Below are positions 1 to 8,936 of a stretch of 64,000 nucleotides of DNA, piece after piece. The translations under genes were made by a program, and so were the position numbers. This DNA is from Allobogoriella alba. Its GTDB lineage: Bacteria > Actinomycetota > Actinomycetes > Actinomycetales > Actinomycetaceae. The stretch lies in contig NZ_JBHTCQ010000001.1 in NCBI RefSeq assembly GCF_042665525.1, positions 1,612,001 through 1,676,000 on the forward strand. The letters are read 5' to 3'. Numbering within the stretch: position 1 is the first letter of the stretch; the number at the start of each line of letters is the position of its first letter. The notes beneath the pieces are model-generated. The model ran no database searches and was not told where the DNA came from. It worked only from the letters and a program-made list of their open reading frames with translations.

Positions 1-63
1 ACCCGTTCCGAGCGCTCCGCCGTCTCGGCGCTGGTCACGGAGCTGCTCGAGGGCACCGACTGA
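1..63 (+). CDS. 3' end of an unidentified gene
   Basis: The first 60 bases read openly in frame 1 and stop at TGA (61-63). Only 20 residues are visible, ending in LLEGTD. They look like the amphipathic helical end of a soluble protein, but no family can be named from so little. The gene body lies outside the window. Confidence 0.5.
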   Translation, partial: TRSERSAVSALVTELLEGTD

Positions 64-116
64 CCACCGGCTGAACGGGCGCGCACCGGCTCTTCCGAGA
101 GTGCGATGCTCGGGCT

Positions 117-911
117 GTGCCCGAGCTCAGCGTCCCCGCGTGGGGTCTCCTCCTCGCGGGGGCGCTGCTGGTGGGGATCGCCAAGACCGCGCTGCCGGGT
201 GCCGGCACCCTCGCCGTCGCGCTCTTCGCGGCGGCGCTGCCGGCCCGGGAATCGACCGGCGCGCTGCTCCTGCTGCTGATCGTCGGTGACCTGTTCGCGC
301 TGGCCATCTACCGCTCGCACGCCGATCTGCGCCTGCTGCGGCGGCTCGTCCCCCCGGTCCTGCTCGGCGTGGTGGCCGGCGCGGTGTTCATGGCGATCGC
401 GGACGACTCCGGTGTCCGCCGGACCATCGGCGCCATGCTCCTGGCGCTCATCGGCCTGACCCTGGTCCGCCGCTGGATCGAGCGACGGAAGCGTGCCCGG
501 GAGTCCCTGACCCCTTCGGAGCAGCCCGCCGAGCATCCTCCGCGCCCACACCGGCCGCGGCGCGGCGCCACCCTCGGCTACGGCGCGCTGGGTGGCTTCA
601 CCACCATGGTGGCCAACGCCGCCGGGCCGGTCATGTCGCTGTACTTCCTGGCCACCACCACGTCGGTCGACCGGTTCCTCGGCACCGCGGCATGGTTCTT
701 CTTCGCCGTGAACGTCGCCAAGACCCCGTTCTCGGTCTCACTGGGCCTGATCGACGCCGGCACGCTCCGGCTCGACCTGCTCCTGCTCCCCGGGGTCGTG
801 CTCGGCGCGGTGGTGGGGCGGGCGATCGCCAAGCGCCTCGACTTCGCCGTGTTCGACCGGCTGGTGGTCGTGCTGACGGTCATCTCGGCCGGCTACCTGG
901 TGATCGCCTGA
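117..911 (+). CDS. TauE/SafE family membrane permease
   Basis: A 264-residue integral membrane protein with about eight hydrophobic segments. It has the TauE/SafE (DUF81) layout: two helical halves separated by a charged cytoplasmic loop at about residues 120-150, rich in Arg, Glu and Pro. The second half opens with a conserved-looking GxxxGFTTMVANAAGP segment, typical of the family. Members export or import sulfite, sulfoacetate or other small sulfur/organic anions; the substrate cannot be read here. The start is GTG at 117. Its stop lies 11 bases from the convergent carbonic anhydrase. Confidence 0.8.
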   Translation: MPELSVPAWGLLLAGALLVGIAKTALPGAGTLAVALFAAALPARESTGALLLLLIVGDLFALAIYRSHADLRLLRRLVPPVLLGVVAGAVFMAIADDSGVRRTIGAMLLALIGLTLVRRWIERRKRARESLTPSEQPAEHPPRPHRPRRGATLGYGALGGFTTMVANAAGPVMSLYFLATTTSVDRFLGTAAWFFFAVNVAKTPFSVSLGLIDAGTLRLDLLLLPGVVLGAVVGRAIAKRLDFAVFDRLVVVLTVISAGYLVIA

Positions 912-921
912 GGCGGGCCGG

Positions 922-1632
922 TCAGGCGTCGCGCTGCTCGCCGACGTCGCCGAGGTGGTCCACCAGGTGCGCGGTGCCGTCGGCGAGGGTGTACTCGACG
1001 CCGACGACGGCGCACCTGCCGGCGGCCACCGCCTCGGCCACCACCCCCGAGTAGTCCCTCAGCATCTGCACCGTGGCGCGGACGTGGTTGCGCCGCAGGG
1101 TGTGCTCGTCGGGCAGGGAGAGGTGCCGGGACCGGCTGCCGTCCGCGCCCGGCGCGATCCCGGGGTCGCCCAGCTGCGGGCGCGTGAGCAGCGAGGGGAT
1201 GACCCGGTCCACGACCGTCCGGACGAACCCGGTGGGCATCGTGCCGGTGAGCAGCGCGTCGGTGGCGGCGGCCACGGCGCCGCACCGGTCGTGCCCGAGG
1301 ACCACGACGAGCGGCGCCCCGAGAATCCCGACGCCGTACTCGACGGAACCGATGACTGACGCGTCGAGGACGTGCCCGGCCGTGCGCACCACGAAGAGGT
1401 CGCCGAGCCCCTGGTCGAAGATGATCTCGGCCGCCACGCGCGAGTCCGAGCAGCCCAGCAGGACCGCCGACGGGTGCTGCTCGGCGGCGACCTCGGCGCG
1501 TCGGTCGGCGCCCTGGGACGGGTGCGTCATGGCGTCCGCGACGAACCGCGCGTTCCCCTCGCGCAGCTGCCGCCAGGCCTCGGCGGGGGTGGGCGGGACG
1601 TGTGTGCCGGGAGTCGGGGGTACGGGGTCCAC
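922..1632 (-). CDS. beta-class carbonic anhydrase
   Basis: Cytosolic zinc enzyme interconverting CO2 and bicarbonate. With the GTG start at 1632 the protein has 236 residues and shows the full beta-class set: CSDSR (Cys61, Asp63, Arg65), then LGHDRCGA with His114 and Cys117, so the zinc ligands and the Asp-Arg dyad are all present. The frame stays open 42 codons further upstream to 1758, but that stretch is compositionally poor. The GTG at 1632 is preceded by AGGA about seven bases away, which decides the start. The gene is divergent from the sugar importer operon. Confidence 0.9.
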   Translation of the reverse strand: MDPVPPTPGTHVPPTPAEAWRQLREGNARFVADAMTHPSQGADRRAEVAAEQHPSAVLLGCSDSRVAAEIIFDQGLGDLFVVRTAGHVLDASVIGSVEYGVGILGAPLVVVLGHDRCGAVAAATDALLTGTMPTGFVRTVVDRVIPSLLTRPQLGDPGIAPGADGSRSRHLSLPDEHTLRRNHVRATVQMLRDYSGVVAEAVAAGRCAVVGVEYTLADGTAHLVDHLGDVGEQRDA

Positions 1633-1781
1633 GTGCTCATCCTGGCACCACGTCGCGGCACTCGGGGTGCTCGTCCGTGCCGCGTCACCGCAGATCGGGC
1701 GCGTGCCCGCCGGCAAGGGGGATGCGAGAATCCGCAAACAGGTGTTAATTGGTGCCACCCGCGGCGTCGCGGGGTGAGTCG

Positions 1782-3053
1782 ATGTCTGGGGGAGATGTGC
1801 GACGACGGATGGTCGCGACGGCCCTCGCCGTCGCGGTGAGCGCGAGCCTCGCGGCGTGCGCCGCGGACTCCGGCCCGCCGGTGCTGACCTGGTACATCAA
1901 CCCGGACGACGGCGGGCAGGCAGAGCTGGCGCAGCGGTGCACCGAGGAGGCCGACGGGGCCTACCGCATCGAGACCTCTCTCCTGCCGCGGGACGCGGCG
2001 TCCCAACGTGAGCAGCTCGCGCGACGCCTCGCCGCCGGGGACTCGTCGATCGACATCATGAGCCTCGACCCGCCGTACATCCCGGAGCTCGCCGAGCCGG
2101 GGTTCCTCGCCCCGGTCCCCGAGGACCTGCAGCGCACCGACGGGATCGTCCAGGGCGCCGTGGACAGCGCCACGTGGGAGGACGAGCTGGTCACCGTCCC
2201 GTTCTGGGCGAACACCCAGCTGCTCTGGTACCGCAAGTCCGTCGCGGAGGCGGCCGGGCTCGACATGAGCGGGCCGGTGACCTGGAACCAGGTCATGGAC
2301 GCCGCGGCGCAGGAGGAGAAGCTGCTGGGCGTGCAGGGCATCAACGCGGAGTCCCTGACCGTGTGGATCAACGCCCTCGTCGCCTCCGGCGGTGGAGAGA
2401 TCATCACGAACCCGGACGCCCCGGCAGACGAGATCCAGCTCGGGCTGGACAGCGACGCCGGCCGGGCCGCGGCCGAGATCATCGGCCGCATCGGCCAGGA
2501 GCGGCTCGGCGGCCCGGGCCTGCCCACGGCGGACGAGAACGCCTCGATGAACCTGTTCCAGGGTGACCAGGGGTCCTTCATGGTCAACTGGCCGTTCGTC
2601 TGGCCGGCGATCAACGACGCGAACCCCGAGGTGGTGGACGACATCGGGTGGGCCATCTACCCGCAGGTGGACGAGGGCACCGAGGCCGCTCCGCCGGTCG
2701 GTGGCATCAACCTCGGCGTCGGCGCCTTCAGCGAGCACACGGACCTCGCGTACGACGCGGTCTCCTGCATCGTCCAGCCGGAGAACCAGTCCTGGTACTT
2801 CGTCAGCAACGGCAACCCGCCCTCGTCCGAGGAGGCGTACGACGCGCCGGAGGTGCAGGAGCAGTTCCCGATGGCGGACACCATCCGTCAGTCGCTGGAC
2901 CAGGCGGTGCCCCGCCCCCAGACGCCTCGCTACAACGAGGTGTCGCTGGGGCTGCAGGAGACGTGGTACCCGCCGGCCGCCGTCGGTGAGAACAGCCCGA
3001 GACAGGCCACGGACCTCATCACGGCCGTGCTGCGGGGGGAGCGTCTGCTGTGA
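1782..3053 (+). CDS. lpqY: LpqY-like sugar-binding lipoprotein of an ABC importer
   Basis: Extracytoplasmic substrate-binding lipoprotein of a family 1 sugar ABC importer, 423 residues. An Arg-rich n-region and hydrophobic core end in a lipobox (SLAAC, Cys26). Landmarks recalled from mycobacterial LpqY (trehalose binding) are present: an LPRxxxxQREQLARRL-like helix near residue 70, NTQLLWYRK, VNWPFVWP, GGINLGVGAF and a C-terminal AV(S)C(I) helix. The gene order SBP-permease-permease-ATPase also matches lpqY-sugABC. Trehalose or a related disaccharide is therefore the best guess, but specificity is inferred. The frame extends to a TTG at 1749; the ATG at 1782 follows GGGGTGA. Its stop overlaps the next start by 4 bases. 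Confidence 0.8.
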   Translation: MSGGDVRRRMVATALAVAVSASLAACAADSGPPVLTWYINPDDGGQAELAQRCTEEADGAYRIETSLLPRDAASQREQLARRLAAGDSSIDIMSLDPPYIPELAEPGFLAPVPEDLQRTDGIVQGAVDSATWEDELVTVPFWANTQLLWYRKSVAEAAGLDMSGPVTWNQVMDAAAQEEKLLGVQGINAESLTVWINALVASGGGEIITNPDAPADEIQLGLDSDAGRAAAEIIGRIGQERLGGPGLPTADENASMNLFQGDQGSFMVNWPFVWPAINDANPEVVDDIGWAIYPQVDEGTEAAPPVGGINLGVGAFSEHTDLAYDAVSCIVQPENQSWYFVSNGNPPSSEEAYDAPEVQEQFPMADTIRQSLDQAVPRPQTPRYNEVSLGLQETWYPPAAVGENSPRQATDLITAVLRGERLL

Positions 3054-4009
3054 GCACCCAGGCCATGCCGCCGGTCAGCGACCGGCCCACGAAGACCCCA
3101 GCAGGCCGCAGCTCGGCCCGTACCCGCTCGGAGCAGCGGCTCGGCTGGATGCTGGCCGGCCCGGCGTTCGTCGTCATGCTCGCCGTCACCCTGTACCCGA
3201 TCCTGCAGGCGATGTACGACTCGCTGTTCAACTACCGGCTCACCGCGCCGGACGACCGCGAGCTCGTCGGGCTGGGCAACTACGCCGTGGTCCTCTCGGA
3301 TCCGGTGTTCTGGCAGTCGCTGTGGGTGACGGTCCTCATCACCGTGGTCACCGTGGCCATCGAGCTGGTCCTCGGCTTCGCGCTCGCCATGGTCATGCAC
3401 CGGGCGATCCAGCGGCTGCGCGGCTGGCTCCGGACGGCGATCCTCGTGCCGTACGGCATCATCACGGTGGTCTCCGCGTTCGCCTGGTTCTACGCCTTCG
3501 ACATCAACTCCGGCGGCTACGTCAACAGCTGGTTCAGCTGGCTCCCGGGCATCACCGAGGACCTGAACTGGTTCGCCTCGCAGGGCCCGTCGCTGTTCGT
3601 CATCATCGCGTCCGAGGTGTGGAAGACCACGCCGTTCATCTCCCTGCTGCTGCTCTCCGGCCTGGCGCAGGTGCCCGGTGACCTGGAGGAGGCCGCCAAG
3701 GTCGACGGCGCCACCCCGTGGCAGGTCCTGCGGCGGGTGATCCTGCCGAACATGAAGGCCGCGATCATGGTCGCCGTGCTGTTCCGGGCGCTCGAGGCGT
3801 TCCGCATCTTCGACAACGTGTTCATCATGACCGGCGGCGCCAACGACACCCGGGTGCTCTCGCTGCTGGCGTACGACACCTCGATCAGCCGCCTCGAGAT
3901 CGGGCTCGGGTCCACCATCTCCGTGCTGCTGTTCGCGTGCGTCCTGCTCATCAGCTTCATCGCCATCAAGGGGTTCAAGGTGGACCTGGCCAGCGCGAGG
4001 GGGGAGTGA
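3050..4009 (+). CDS. sugA: sugar ABC transporter permease, SugA/MalF type
   Basis: Inner-membrane permease, 319 residues with six predicted helices after a charged cytoplasmic N-terminus of about 33 residues. The BPD_transp_1 signature with the EAA loop that docks to the ATPase reads EEAAKVDGATPWQVLRRV at about residues 207-224. The GTG start overlaps the lpqY stop (GTGA), so the two are translationally coupled. It pairs with the following SugB to form the channel. Confidence 0.88.
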   Translation: MSTQAMPPVSDRPTKTPAGRSSARTRSEQRLGWMLAGPAFVVMLAVTLYPILQAMYDSLFNYRLTAPDDRELVGLGNYAVVLSDPVFWQSLWVTVLITVVTVAIELVLGFALAMVMHRAIQRLRGWLRTAILVPYGIITVVSAFAWFYAFDINSGGYVNSWFSWLPGITEDLNWFASQGPSLFVIIASEVWKTTPFISLLLLSGLAQVPGDLEEAAKVDGATPWQVLRRVILPNMKAAIMVAVLFRALEAFRIFDNVFIMTGGANDTRVLSLLAYDTSISRLEIGLGSTISVLLFACVLLISFIAIKGFKVDLASARGE

Positions 4010-4010
4010 C

Positions 4011-4859
4011 ATGGGTGCCCTGACCGGGAGGCAGAAGCTGGCCTGGGCGGCCATCACCGTGGCGGTGCTGGTCTGGTCGCTGCTGCCCGTGGCGTCCATC
4101 GTGATGACCTCCTTCAAGACCCAGGACGGCCTGTTCGAGGGCACGTTCCTGCCGCCGGAGTGGACGTGGGAGAACTACGCGGCGATCCTCGCGCCGGGCG
4201 GCAGCGCGCAGGACCTCTTCCTGCCAGCGCTGCGCAACTCCATCGGGATCACGCTCATCGCGACGTTCGTCGCCGTGGTGCTGTCCACCTTCGCGGCCTA
4301 CGCGATCGCGCGGCTGGACTTCACGGGGAAGCGCCTCATTCTCACCACGGCGCTCGCGGTGTCCGTCTTCCCGGTGATCTCGGTCGTGACGCCGCTGTTC
4401 AACCTGTGGCGCTCCATCGGCCTGTACGACACCTGGCTCGGGCTCATCATCCCGTACCTGTCGCTGACCCTGCCGATCTCGATCTGGACCCTGGCGGCGT
4501 TCTTCCGGCAGATCCCGTGGGAGCTGGAGCAGGCCGCTCAGGTCGACGGTGCGACCACCTGGCAGGCGTTCCGCAAGGCCGTCGTCCCGCTCGCCGCCCC
4601 GGGTGTCTTCACGACGGCGATCATCGCCTTCTTCATCGCCTGGAACGACTTCGTCTACGGGATCTCGCTGACCTCGACGTCGGCCGCCCGGCCCGTGCCG
4701 GCCGCGCTCGCCTTCTTCACCGGCGCCTCGCAGTTCGAGGAGCCGACCGGCGCCATCTCGGCCGCCGCCGTCGTGGTCACCGTGCCCGTCGTCATCATCG
4801 TCCTGCTCTTCCAACGCCGGATCGTCTCCGGCCTGACCCAGGGCGCCGTCAAGGGCTGA
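4011..4859 (+). CDS. sugB: sugar ABC transporter permease, SugB/MalG type
   Basis: Second permease of the importer, 282 residues with six hydrophobic helices. The EAA loop reads EQAAQVDGATTWQAFRKAV at about residues 174-192. It starts one base after the sugA stop and a GGGGAG ribosome-binding site sits just inside the sugA end. The residues before the EAA loop (LAAFFRQIPWELE) and the ending (RRIVSGLTQGAVKG) are classic for MalG-type subunits, which dock their C-terminus on the ATPase. Confidence 0.88.
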   Translation: MGALTGRQKLAWAAITVAVLVWSLLPVASIVMTSFKTQDGLFEGTFLPPEWTWENYAAILAPGGSAQDLFLPALRNSIGITLIATFVAVVLSTFAAYAIARLDFTGKRLILTTALAVSVFPVISVVTPLFNLWRSIGLYDTWLGLIIPYLSLTLPISIWTLAAFFRQIPWELEQAAQVDGATTWQAFRKAVVPLAAPGVFTTAIIAFFIAWNDFVYGISLTSTSAARPVPAALAFFTGASQFEEPTGAISAAAVVVTVPVVIIVLLFQRRIVSGLTQGAVKG

Positions 4860-4887
4860 CCCACCACCCGCACCACAGGGAGTCCCC

Positions 4888-6156
4888 ATGGCCTCGATCA
4901 CCCTCGAGAAGATCGTCAAGACCTACCCCGACGGCTTCACCGCCGTGAAGGGCGTGGACCTGGACATCGCCGACGGCGAGTTCGTCATCCTCGTCGGGCC
5001 GTCCGGCTGCGGGAAGTCCACGCTGCTGCGGATGATCGTCGGGCTGGAGGACATCACCGACGGCGAGCTGCGGATCGGCGACAACGTGGTCAACGACCTC
5101 GCGCCCCGGGACCGCGACCTTGCCATGGTGTTCCAGAACTACGCGCTCTACCCGCACCTGACGGTCTACGAGAACATCGCCTTCCCGCTGCGCCTGCAGC
5201 GCGGCGCGCTCTCCGAGCAGGACATCGATGCCAAGGTGCGCCGCGCCGCCGGCCTGCTGGAGCTGACCGACCACCTCGAGCGCAAGCCGGCGAACCTCTC
5301 CGGTGGCCAGCGTCAGCGGGTGGCGATGGGCCGGGCGATCGTGCGGGAGGCCCGGGCGTTCCTCTTCGACGAGCCGTTGTCCAACCTGGACGCCAAGCTG
5401 CGCGGGCAGATGCGCACCGAGATCGCTCGCCTCCAGCGAGCCCTGGGGACCACCACCGTCTACGTCACGCACGACCAGATCGAGGCGATGACCCTCGGTG
5501 ACCGGGTGGCTGTGCTGAAGAAGGGCGAGCTGCAGCAGGTCGCCAGCCCGCGCGGGCTGTACGACCAGCCGGTCAACCTCTTCGTGGCCGGGTTCATCGG
5601 CTCCCCGCCGATGAACTTCGTCCCCGGCGAGGTCAGCGGGGACACGCTCAAGCTGCCCATGGTCGACGTGCCGCTCGACGACCGGCTGCGCGACGCCGTC
5701 GGCGACCTGGACCTCGTCATCGTCGGGATCCGTCCGGACGCGTTCGCCGAGACCGGCGCCCCCGGCGGCGACGGCGAGGTGAGCTTCGAGGCCGACGTCG
5801 ACGTCACCGAGTGGATGGGCGAGGTGCTGTACGCCTATGTCCCGTTCGAGACGCACGAGTCGGTCAAGGAGCAGCTCGACGAGCTCGACCGCGAGCTCGA
5901 CGGCGAGGGGATGCGCAGCCAGCTCGTCATCGCGCTGGACGCGCTGTCGACCGTCCGGGAGGGGGACGCGGCAGAGCTGTCCTTCGACCGGTCCGCGCTC
6001 TATGTGTTCGACCCCGGCTCGGGGGAGAACCTCACGCGGGACGCCGACCGGGCGGCCGAGCTCGAGGACCAGGCGCGCGAGCAGCGCCGTCGCGCCCTCG
6101 AGCGGGCGCGGCGCCGGGCCGAGCGGGAGGAGTCCCCGGCCGCCGCGGAGGCCTGA
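4888..6156 (+). CDS. sugC: sugar ABC transporter ATP-binding protein, SugC/MsmK type
   Basis: ATPase subunit, 422 residues, that energises SugAB. It has Walker A GPSGCGKST (37-45), a Q-loop in VFQNYALYPH, signature LSGGQRQRVAMGRA, Walker B FLFDEPLSNLDAKLR and the switch His in YVTHDQIEA. A C-terminal TOBE/regulatory domain follows, with the usual GSPPMNFVPG link. Relative to MsmK/SugC it carries an extra, very Arg/Glu-rich, probably helical tail over the last ~40 residues. A 28-base gap with an AGGGAG site separates it from sugB. It is the last gene before a bidirectional hairpin. Confidence 0.9.
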   Translation: MASITLEKIVKTYPDGFTAVKGVDLDIADGEFVILVGPSGCGKSTLLRMIVGLEDITDGELRIGDNVVNDLAPRDRDLAMVFQNYALYPHLTVYENIAFPLRLQRGALSEQDIDAKVRRAAGLLELTDHLERKPANLSGGQRQRVAMGRAIVREARAFLFDEPLSNLDAKLRGQMRTEIARLQRALGTTTVYVTHDQIEAMTLGDRVAVLKKGELQQVASPRGLYDQPVNLFVAGFIGSPPMNFVPGEVSGDTLKLPMVDVPLDDRLRDAVGDLDLVIVGIRPDAFAETGAPGGDGEVSFEADVDVTEWMGEVLYAYVPFETHESVKEQLDELDRELDGEGMRSQLVIALDALSTVREGDAAELSFDRSALYVFDPGSGENLTRDADRAAELEDQAREQRRRALERARRRAEREESPAAAEA

Positions 6157-6169
6157 CCTCCGCTCCGCG

Positions 6170-6187
6170 TGCTCGGCGGGCCGAGCA
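6170..6187. terminator. bidirectional hairpin between convergent sugC and PfkB kinase
   Basis: A perfect 7-base stem (TGCTCGG / CCGAGCA) with the loop CGGG lies between two convergent stop codons. There is no U-tract on either side, as is common in high-GC actinobacteria, so it could act on both transcripts. Function is inferred from position. Confidence 0.5.
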
Positions 6188-6193
6188 GCGTCC

Positions 6194-7327
6194 TCAGCCG
6201 AGCGTGAGCTCGGTGCGCGTCGGAGGATTCGCTCCGGCGCGGGTGACGGTGATCGCGGCGACGCGCGCGGCGTGCTCGAGGACCCGGCGCAGCACCGGCT
6301 CGGCGATCGTGCGCAGGTCGGCACGGCGAGCGGCACCCAGCAGGCCCGCGGACCACAGGCCGTCGATGAGAGCTGCCATGAACGAGTCGCCCGCGCCGAC
6401 CGTGTCGGCGACCTCGACGCGCGGTGACTCGATCCTGGTCTCCAGCCCGCCGACGGTCCCGGCCCAGCAGCCGTCCCCACCGCGCGTCACGCACACGACG
6501 GCCGGGCCCGAGCCGAGCCAGCGGCGGGCGGACTCCAGGGGGTCGACCTCCGGGTAGAGCCACGCCAGGTCCTCGTCGGAGACCTTCACGAGGTCCGTGC
6601 GGGCGACGAGCCGTTCGACCGCGTCGGTCGTCGCGCCGTGGTCGGTCATGATCTGCGGTCGCACGTTGGGGTCGTAGGTGACCGTGGCGACATTGCGGTG
6701 CCGGTCGACCATCTCGGACACCGCGGCCGCGCCCGGCTCGAGCACGGCGGCGATGGAGCCGGCGTGCACGACGAGCGGGGGCCGGTCCGGGTCCTGCACG
6801 GGCGGCGACCAGTCGAGGTCGAAGACGTAGGTCGCCGCCCCGGAGGCGTCGAGATCCGCGCGGGCGGTGGAGGTGCGGGGCGCGCGGGCGCTCGCGGCCG
6901 AGAGACGGACGTTCTCCCCCTCGAGGTGGGTGCGCAGCCGCGCCCCACGCTCGTCCACGCCGAACCAGGTGACGAGCTCGACGTCGCGGCCAAGGCGGGC
7001 GAGGCCCAGCGCGACGTTGGCAGGGGAGCCGCCCGGGTGCTCCACAGGTTCCTCACCGGCGCGGGCCACGATGTCCACCAGCGCCTCGCCGATGACCAGG
7101 GCGGAGTCCGGTCCGGGCTCCTCCGGGTCGCCGTACGCGGTGGTGGTGGGGGGCTTCGGGCCCTCGTCCAGCTCGGGGTCGGACGCGGGCCGGAACGGGT
7201 CCTGCTCCGCCGGCGCGCGCTCGGACCGCTCGGTGACGTCGCCGGTACCGCCCACCGCCTGGCCCGCCTCGTGCTGCGGCTCGGCGCCCTCGGCGGGAGC
7301 GGGTCCTTCGGGAGTGATGTTGCTCAT
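6194..7327 (-). CDS. PfkB-family carbohydrate kinase with a long acidic N-terminal extension
   Basis: Ribokinase/fructokinase-type sugar kinase, 377 residues from the ATG at 7327, which overlaps the xseB stop (ATGA). The PfkB fold begins near residue 76 (ALVIGEALVDIV), with the substrate-side motif EHPGGSPANVALGLARLG and the C-terminal DTVGAGDSF motif, whose Asp314 is the catalytic base. The first ~75 residues are rich in Glu, Pro, Gly and Thr and do not belong to the fold. A fructokinase is the likeliest specific role; its position convergent with the sugar importer is suggestive only. The frame continues upstream through xseB, but that is a shadow reading. Confidence 0.8.
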   Translation of the reverse strand: MSNITPEGPAPAEGAEPQHEAGQAVGGTGDVTERSERAPAEQDPFRPASDPELDEGPKPPTTTAYGDPEEPGPDSALVIGEALVDIVARAGEEPVEHPGGSPANVALGLARLGRDVELVTWFGVDERGARLRTHLEGENVRLSAASARAPRTSTARADLDASGAATYVFDLDWSPPVQDPDRPPLVVHAGSIAAVLEPGAAAVSEMVDRHRNVATVTYDPNVRPQIMTDHGATTDAVERLVARTDLVKVSDEDLAWLYPEVDPLESARRWLGSGPAVVCVTRGGDGCWAGTVGGLETRIESPRVEVADTVGAGDSFMAALIDGLWSAGLLGAARRADLRTIAEPVLRRVLEHAARVAAITVTRAGANPPTRTELTLG

Positions 7328-7632
7328 CGGCCCTCGTCCTCCTCGGTGTCGAGCGCGGCCGCGACATCGTCGAGCGCGGCCTCGCGCTCGGCGGCGCCGT
7401 CGGGCGCCTCGGGTGCGTCGGTGCTGCCGGTGCGTGCTGCGTCCAGCCGTGACCGGGCGCCGTCGAGCCACTGCTGGCACCGGGCGGCCAGCGCCTCGCC
7501 CCGCTCCCACAGCCTCAGGGCGTCCTCGAGGGAGGTGGAGCCGGTCTCCAGCCGCTGCACGATCTCGATCAGCTCGTCGCGTGCCTGCTCGTACGTCAGC
7601 TCCGACACGTCGCCGTTCACGTCCTGACTCAC
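7324..7632 (-). CDS. xseB: exodeoxyribonuclease VII small subunit
   Basis: Small subunit of the single-strand-specific exonuclease VII. It has 102 residues with the conserved core LTYEQARDELIEIVQRLE-(S/T)-LEDALRLWERGEALA, two helices that wrap the XseA tail. The C-terminal 40 residues are a variable, acidic tail. It lies 53 bases after xseA on the same strand and overlaps the downstream kinase by 4 bases. Confidence 0.92.
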   Translation of the reverse strand: MSQDVNGDVSELTYEQARDELIEIVQRLETGSTSLEDALRLWERGEALAARCQQWLDGARSRLDAARTGSTDAPEAPDGAAEREAALDDVAAALDTEEDEGR

Positions 7633-7685
7633 CCACCCCAGTCTTCCACCGCTCGCCGACTCGTCACAGGATTGACGACTCGCGC

Positions 7686-8936
7686 TCAGGGGGGCGGGGT
7701 GCCTTGGACCTCGACGACGAGGCGGCCCTCGGCCAGCATCGCCTCGAGCTGGTCGCCCGCGTCCACGTCGTCCGGCGCGCGCACCACCTCGCCGTCGTGG
7801 GTCCGCAGGACCGCGTACCCGCGCGACAGCGTGGCGGCGGGGGAGAGGGCTCGCAGCCGCCCGCGGTGTCCGTCGAGGTCTCCCGTCGCGCGTTCGAGTC
7901 GCCAGGTGAACGCCCGTCGCGCTGCGGTCAGGGCGGCCGTGACGTCCTCGGACCGGCGGTCCAGCAGGGCGTGCGGGTCGGCCAGCACGGGACGGGAACG
8001 CAACGCGGCGAGCCGGTCCTCCTCGACGCGCAGCCGTGACCGGATCGCGTGCCGGACCCGTTCCAGCGAGAGCGTGAGGCCGCGCCGCTGCTCGGCGACG
8101 TCGGGCACGATGCGGCGCGCGGCATCGGTCGGCGTCGACGCGCGATAGTCGGCGACCAGGTCGAACAGGGGCGTGTCCGTCTCGTGGCCGATGGCCGAGA
8201 CGAGCGGCGTCCGGCAGTCCGCCGCCGCCCGCACGAGCGTCTCGTTGGAGAACGGCAGCAGGTCCTCCACCCCGCCGCCGCCGCGCGCGACGACGATGAC
8301 CTCGACGGCCGGGTCGGCATCGAGCTCGGCCAGCGCGGCGCTGACCTCCTCGACGGCGCGGCCGCCCTGCACCGCCACCTCACGGATCTCGAACCGCAGC
8401 CCGGGCCAGCGCGCCCGCGCGTTGACCACGACGTCGTGCTCGGCCTTGGACTCCCGGCCACAGACCAGCCCGACCACCGCGGGCAGGAACGGCAGCGCCA
8501 CCTTGCGCTCGGCGTCGAAGAGACCCTCCGCGGCCAGCACCCGCTTGAGGTGCTCGATCCGGGCGAGCAGCTCACCGACCCCGACGGCGCGGAGCTGGTC
8601 CGCCTCGAGCTGCAGCGTGCCGCGCTTCGCCCAGAACGTCGGCTTCGCGTGCACGACGACGTGGGCGCCCTCGGCGAGCGGCGCCGCCGACGCCTCGAGG
8701 ACACGGGGGTGGACGGTCACCGTGAGCGACATGTCGGCGACGGTGTCGCGGAGGGTGAGGAACGCCAGTCCGGCGCCCGGGCGGCGGTTGAGCTGGACCA
8801 TCTGGCCCTCGACCCACACCGGGGGCATCCGGTCGATGTACTGGCTCATCTTCGACGACAGCAGCCGCAGCGGCCACGGGTTCTCCGCCGTCGTCTCCAG
8901 GGCGCGGTCGGCGACCCGCCGGGGCGCTTCCGTCAC
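7686..8936 (-). CDS. xseA: exodeoxyribonuclease VII large subunit
   Basis: Catalytic subunit of exonuclease VII, 416 residues from the GTG at 8936. An N-terminal OB-fold DNA-binding domain opens with WPLRLLSSKMSQYIDRM and VWVEGQMVQL. The catalytic domain follows, with the family motifs GRESKAEHDVVVNARARWP, VEVIVVARGGGGVEDLLPFSNE and SAIGHETDTPLFDLVADYRASTPTDAA, and then a helical region. The frame stays open for about 340 codons upstream, over the neighbouring genes, but that is non-coding overlap. The chosen GTG overlaps the upstream DUF3151 gene stop by 4 bases. Confidence 0.93.
   Translation of the reverse strand: MTEAPRRVADRALETTAENPWPLRLLSSKMSQYIDRMPPVWVEGQMVQLNRRPGAGLAFLTLRDTVADMSLTVTVHPRVLEASAAPLAEGAHVVVHAKPTFWAKRGTLQLEADQLRAVGVGELLARIEHLKRVLAAEGLFDAERKVALPFLPAVVGLVCGRESKAEHDVVVNARARWPGLRFEIREVAVQGGRAVEEVSAALAELDADPAVEVIVVARGGGGVEDLLPFSNETLVRAAADCRTPLVSAIGHETDTPLFDLVADYRASTPTDAARRIVPDVAEQRRGLTLSLERVRHAIRSRLRVEEDRLAALRSRPVLADPHALLDRRSEDVTAALTAARRAFTWRLERATGDLDGHRGRLRALSPAATLSRGYAVLRTHDGEVVRAPDDVDAGDQLEAMLAEGRLVVEVQGTPPP

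Noticed and set aside
1633..1758. N-terminal 42-codon extension of the carbonic anhydrase
   Set aside because: Composition is not protein-like, and the GTG at 1632 has an AGGA site; the extension would also overlap the promoter of the sugar operon.
6194..7636. A 480-codon frame extending the PfkB kinase through xseB
   Set aside because: The extra part is the alternative frame of xseB. The ATG at 7327 overlapping the xseB stop is the natural start.
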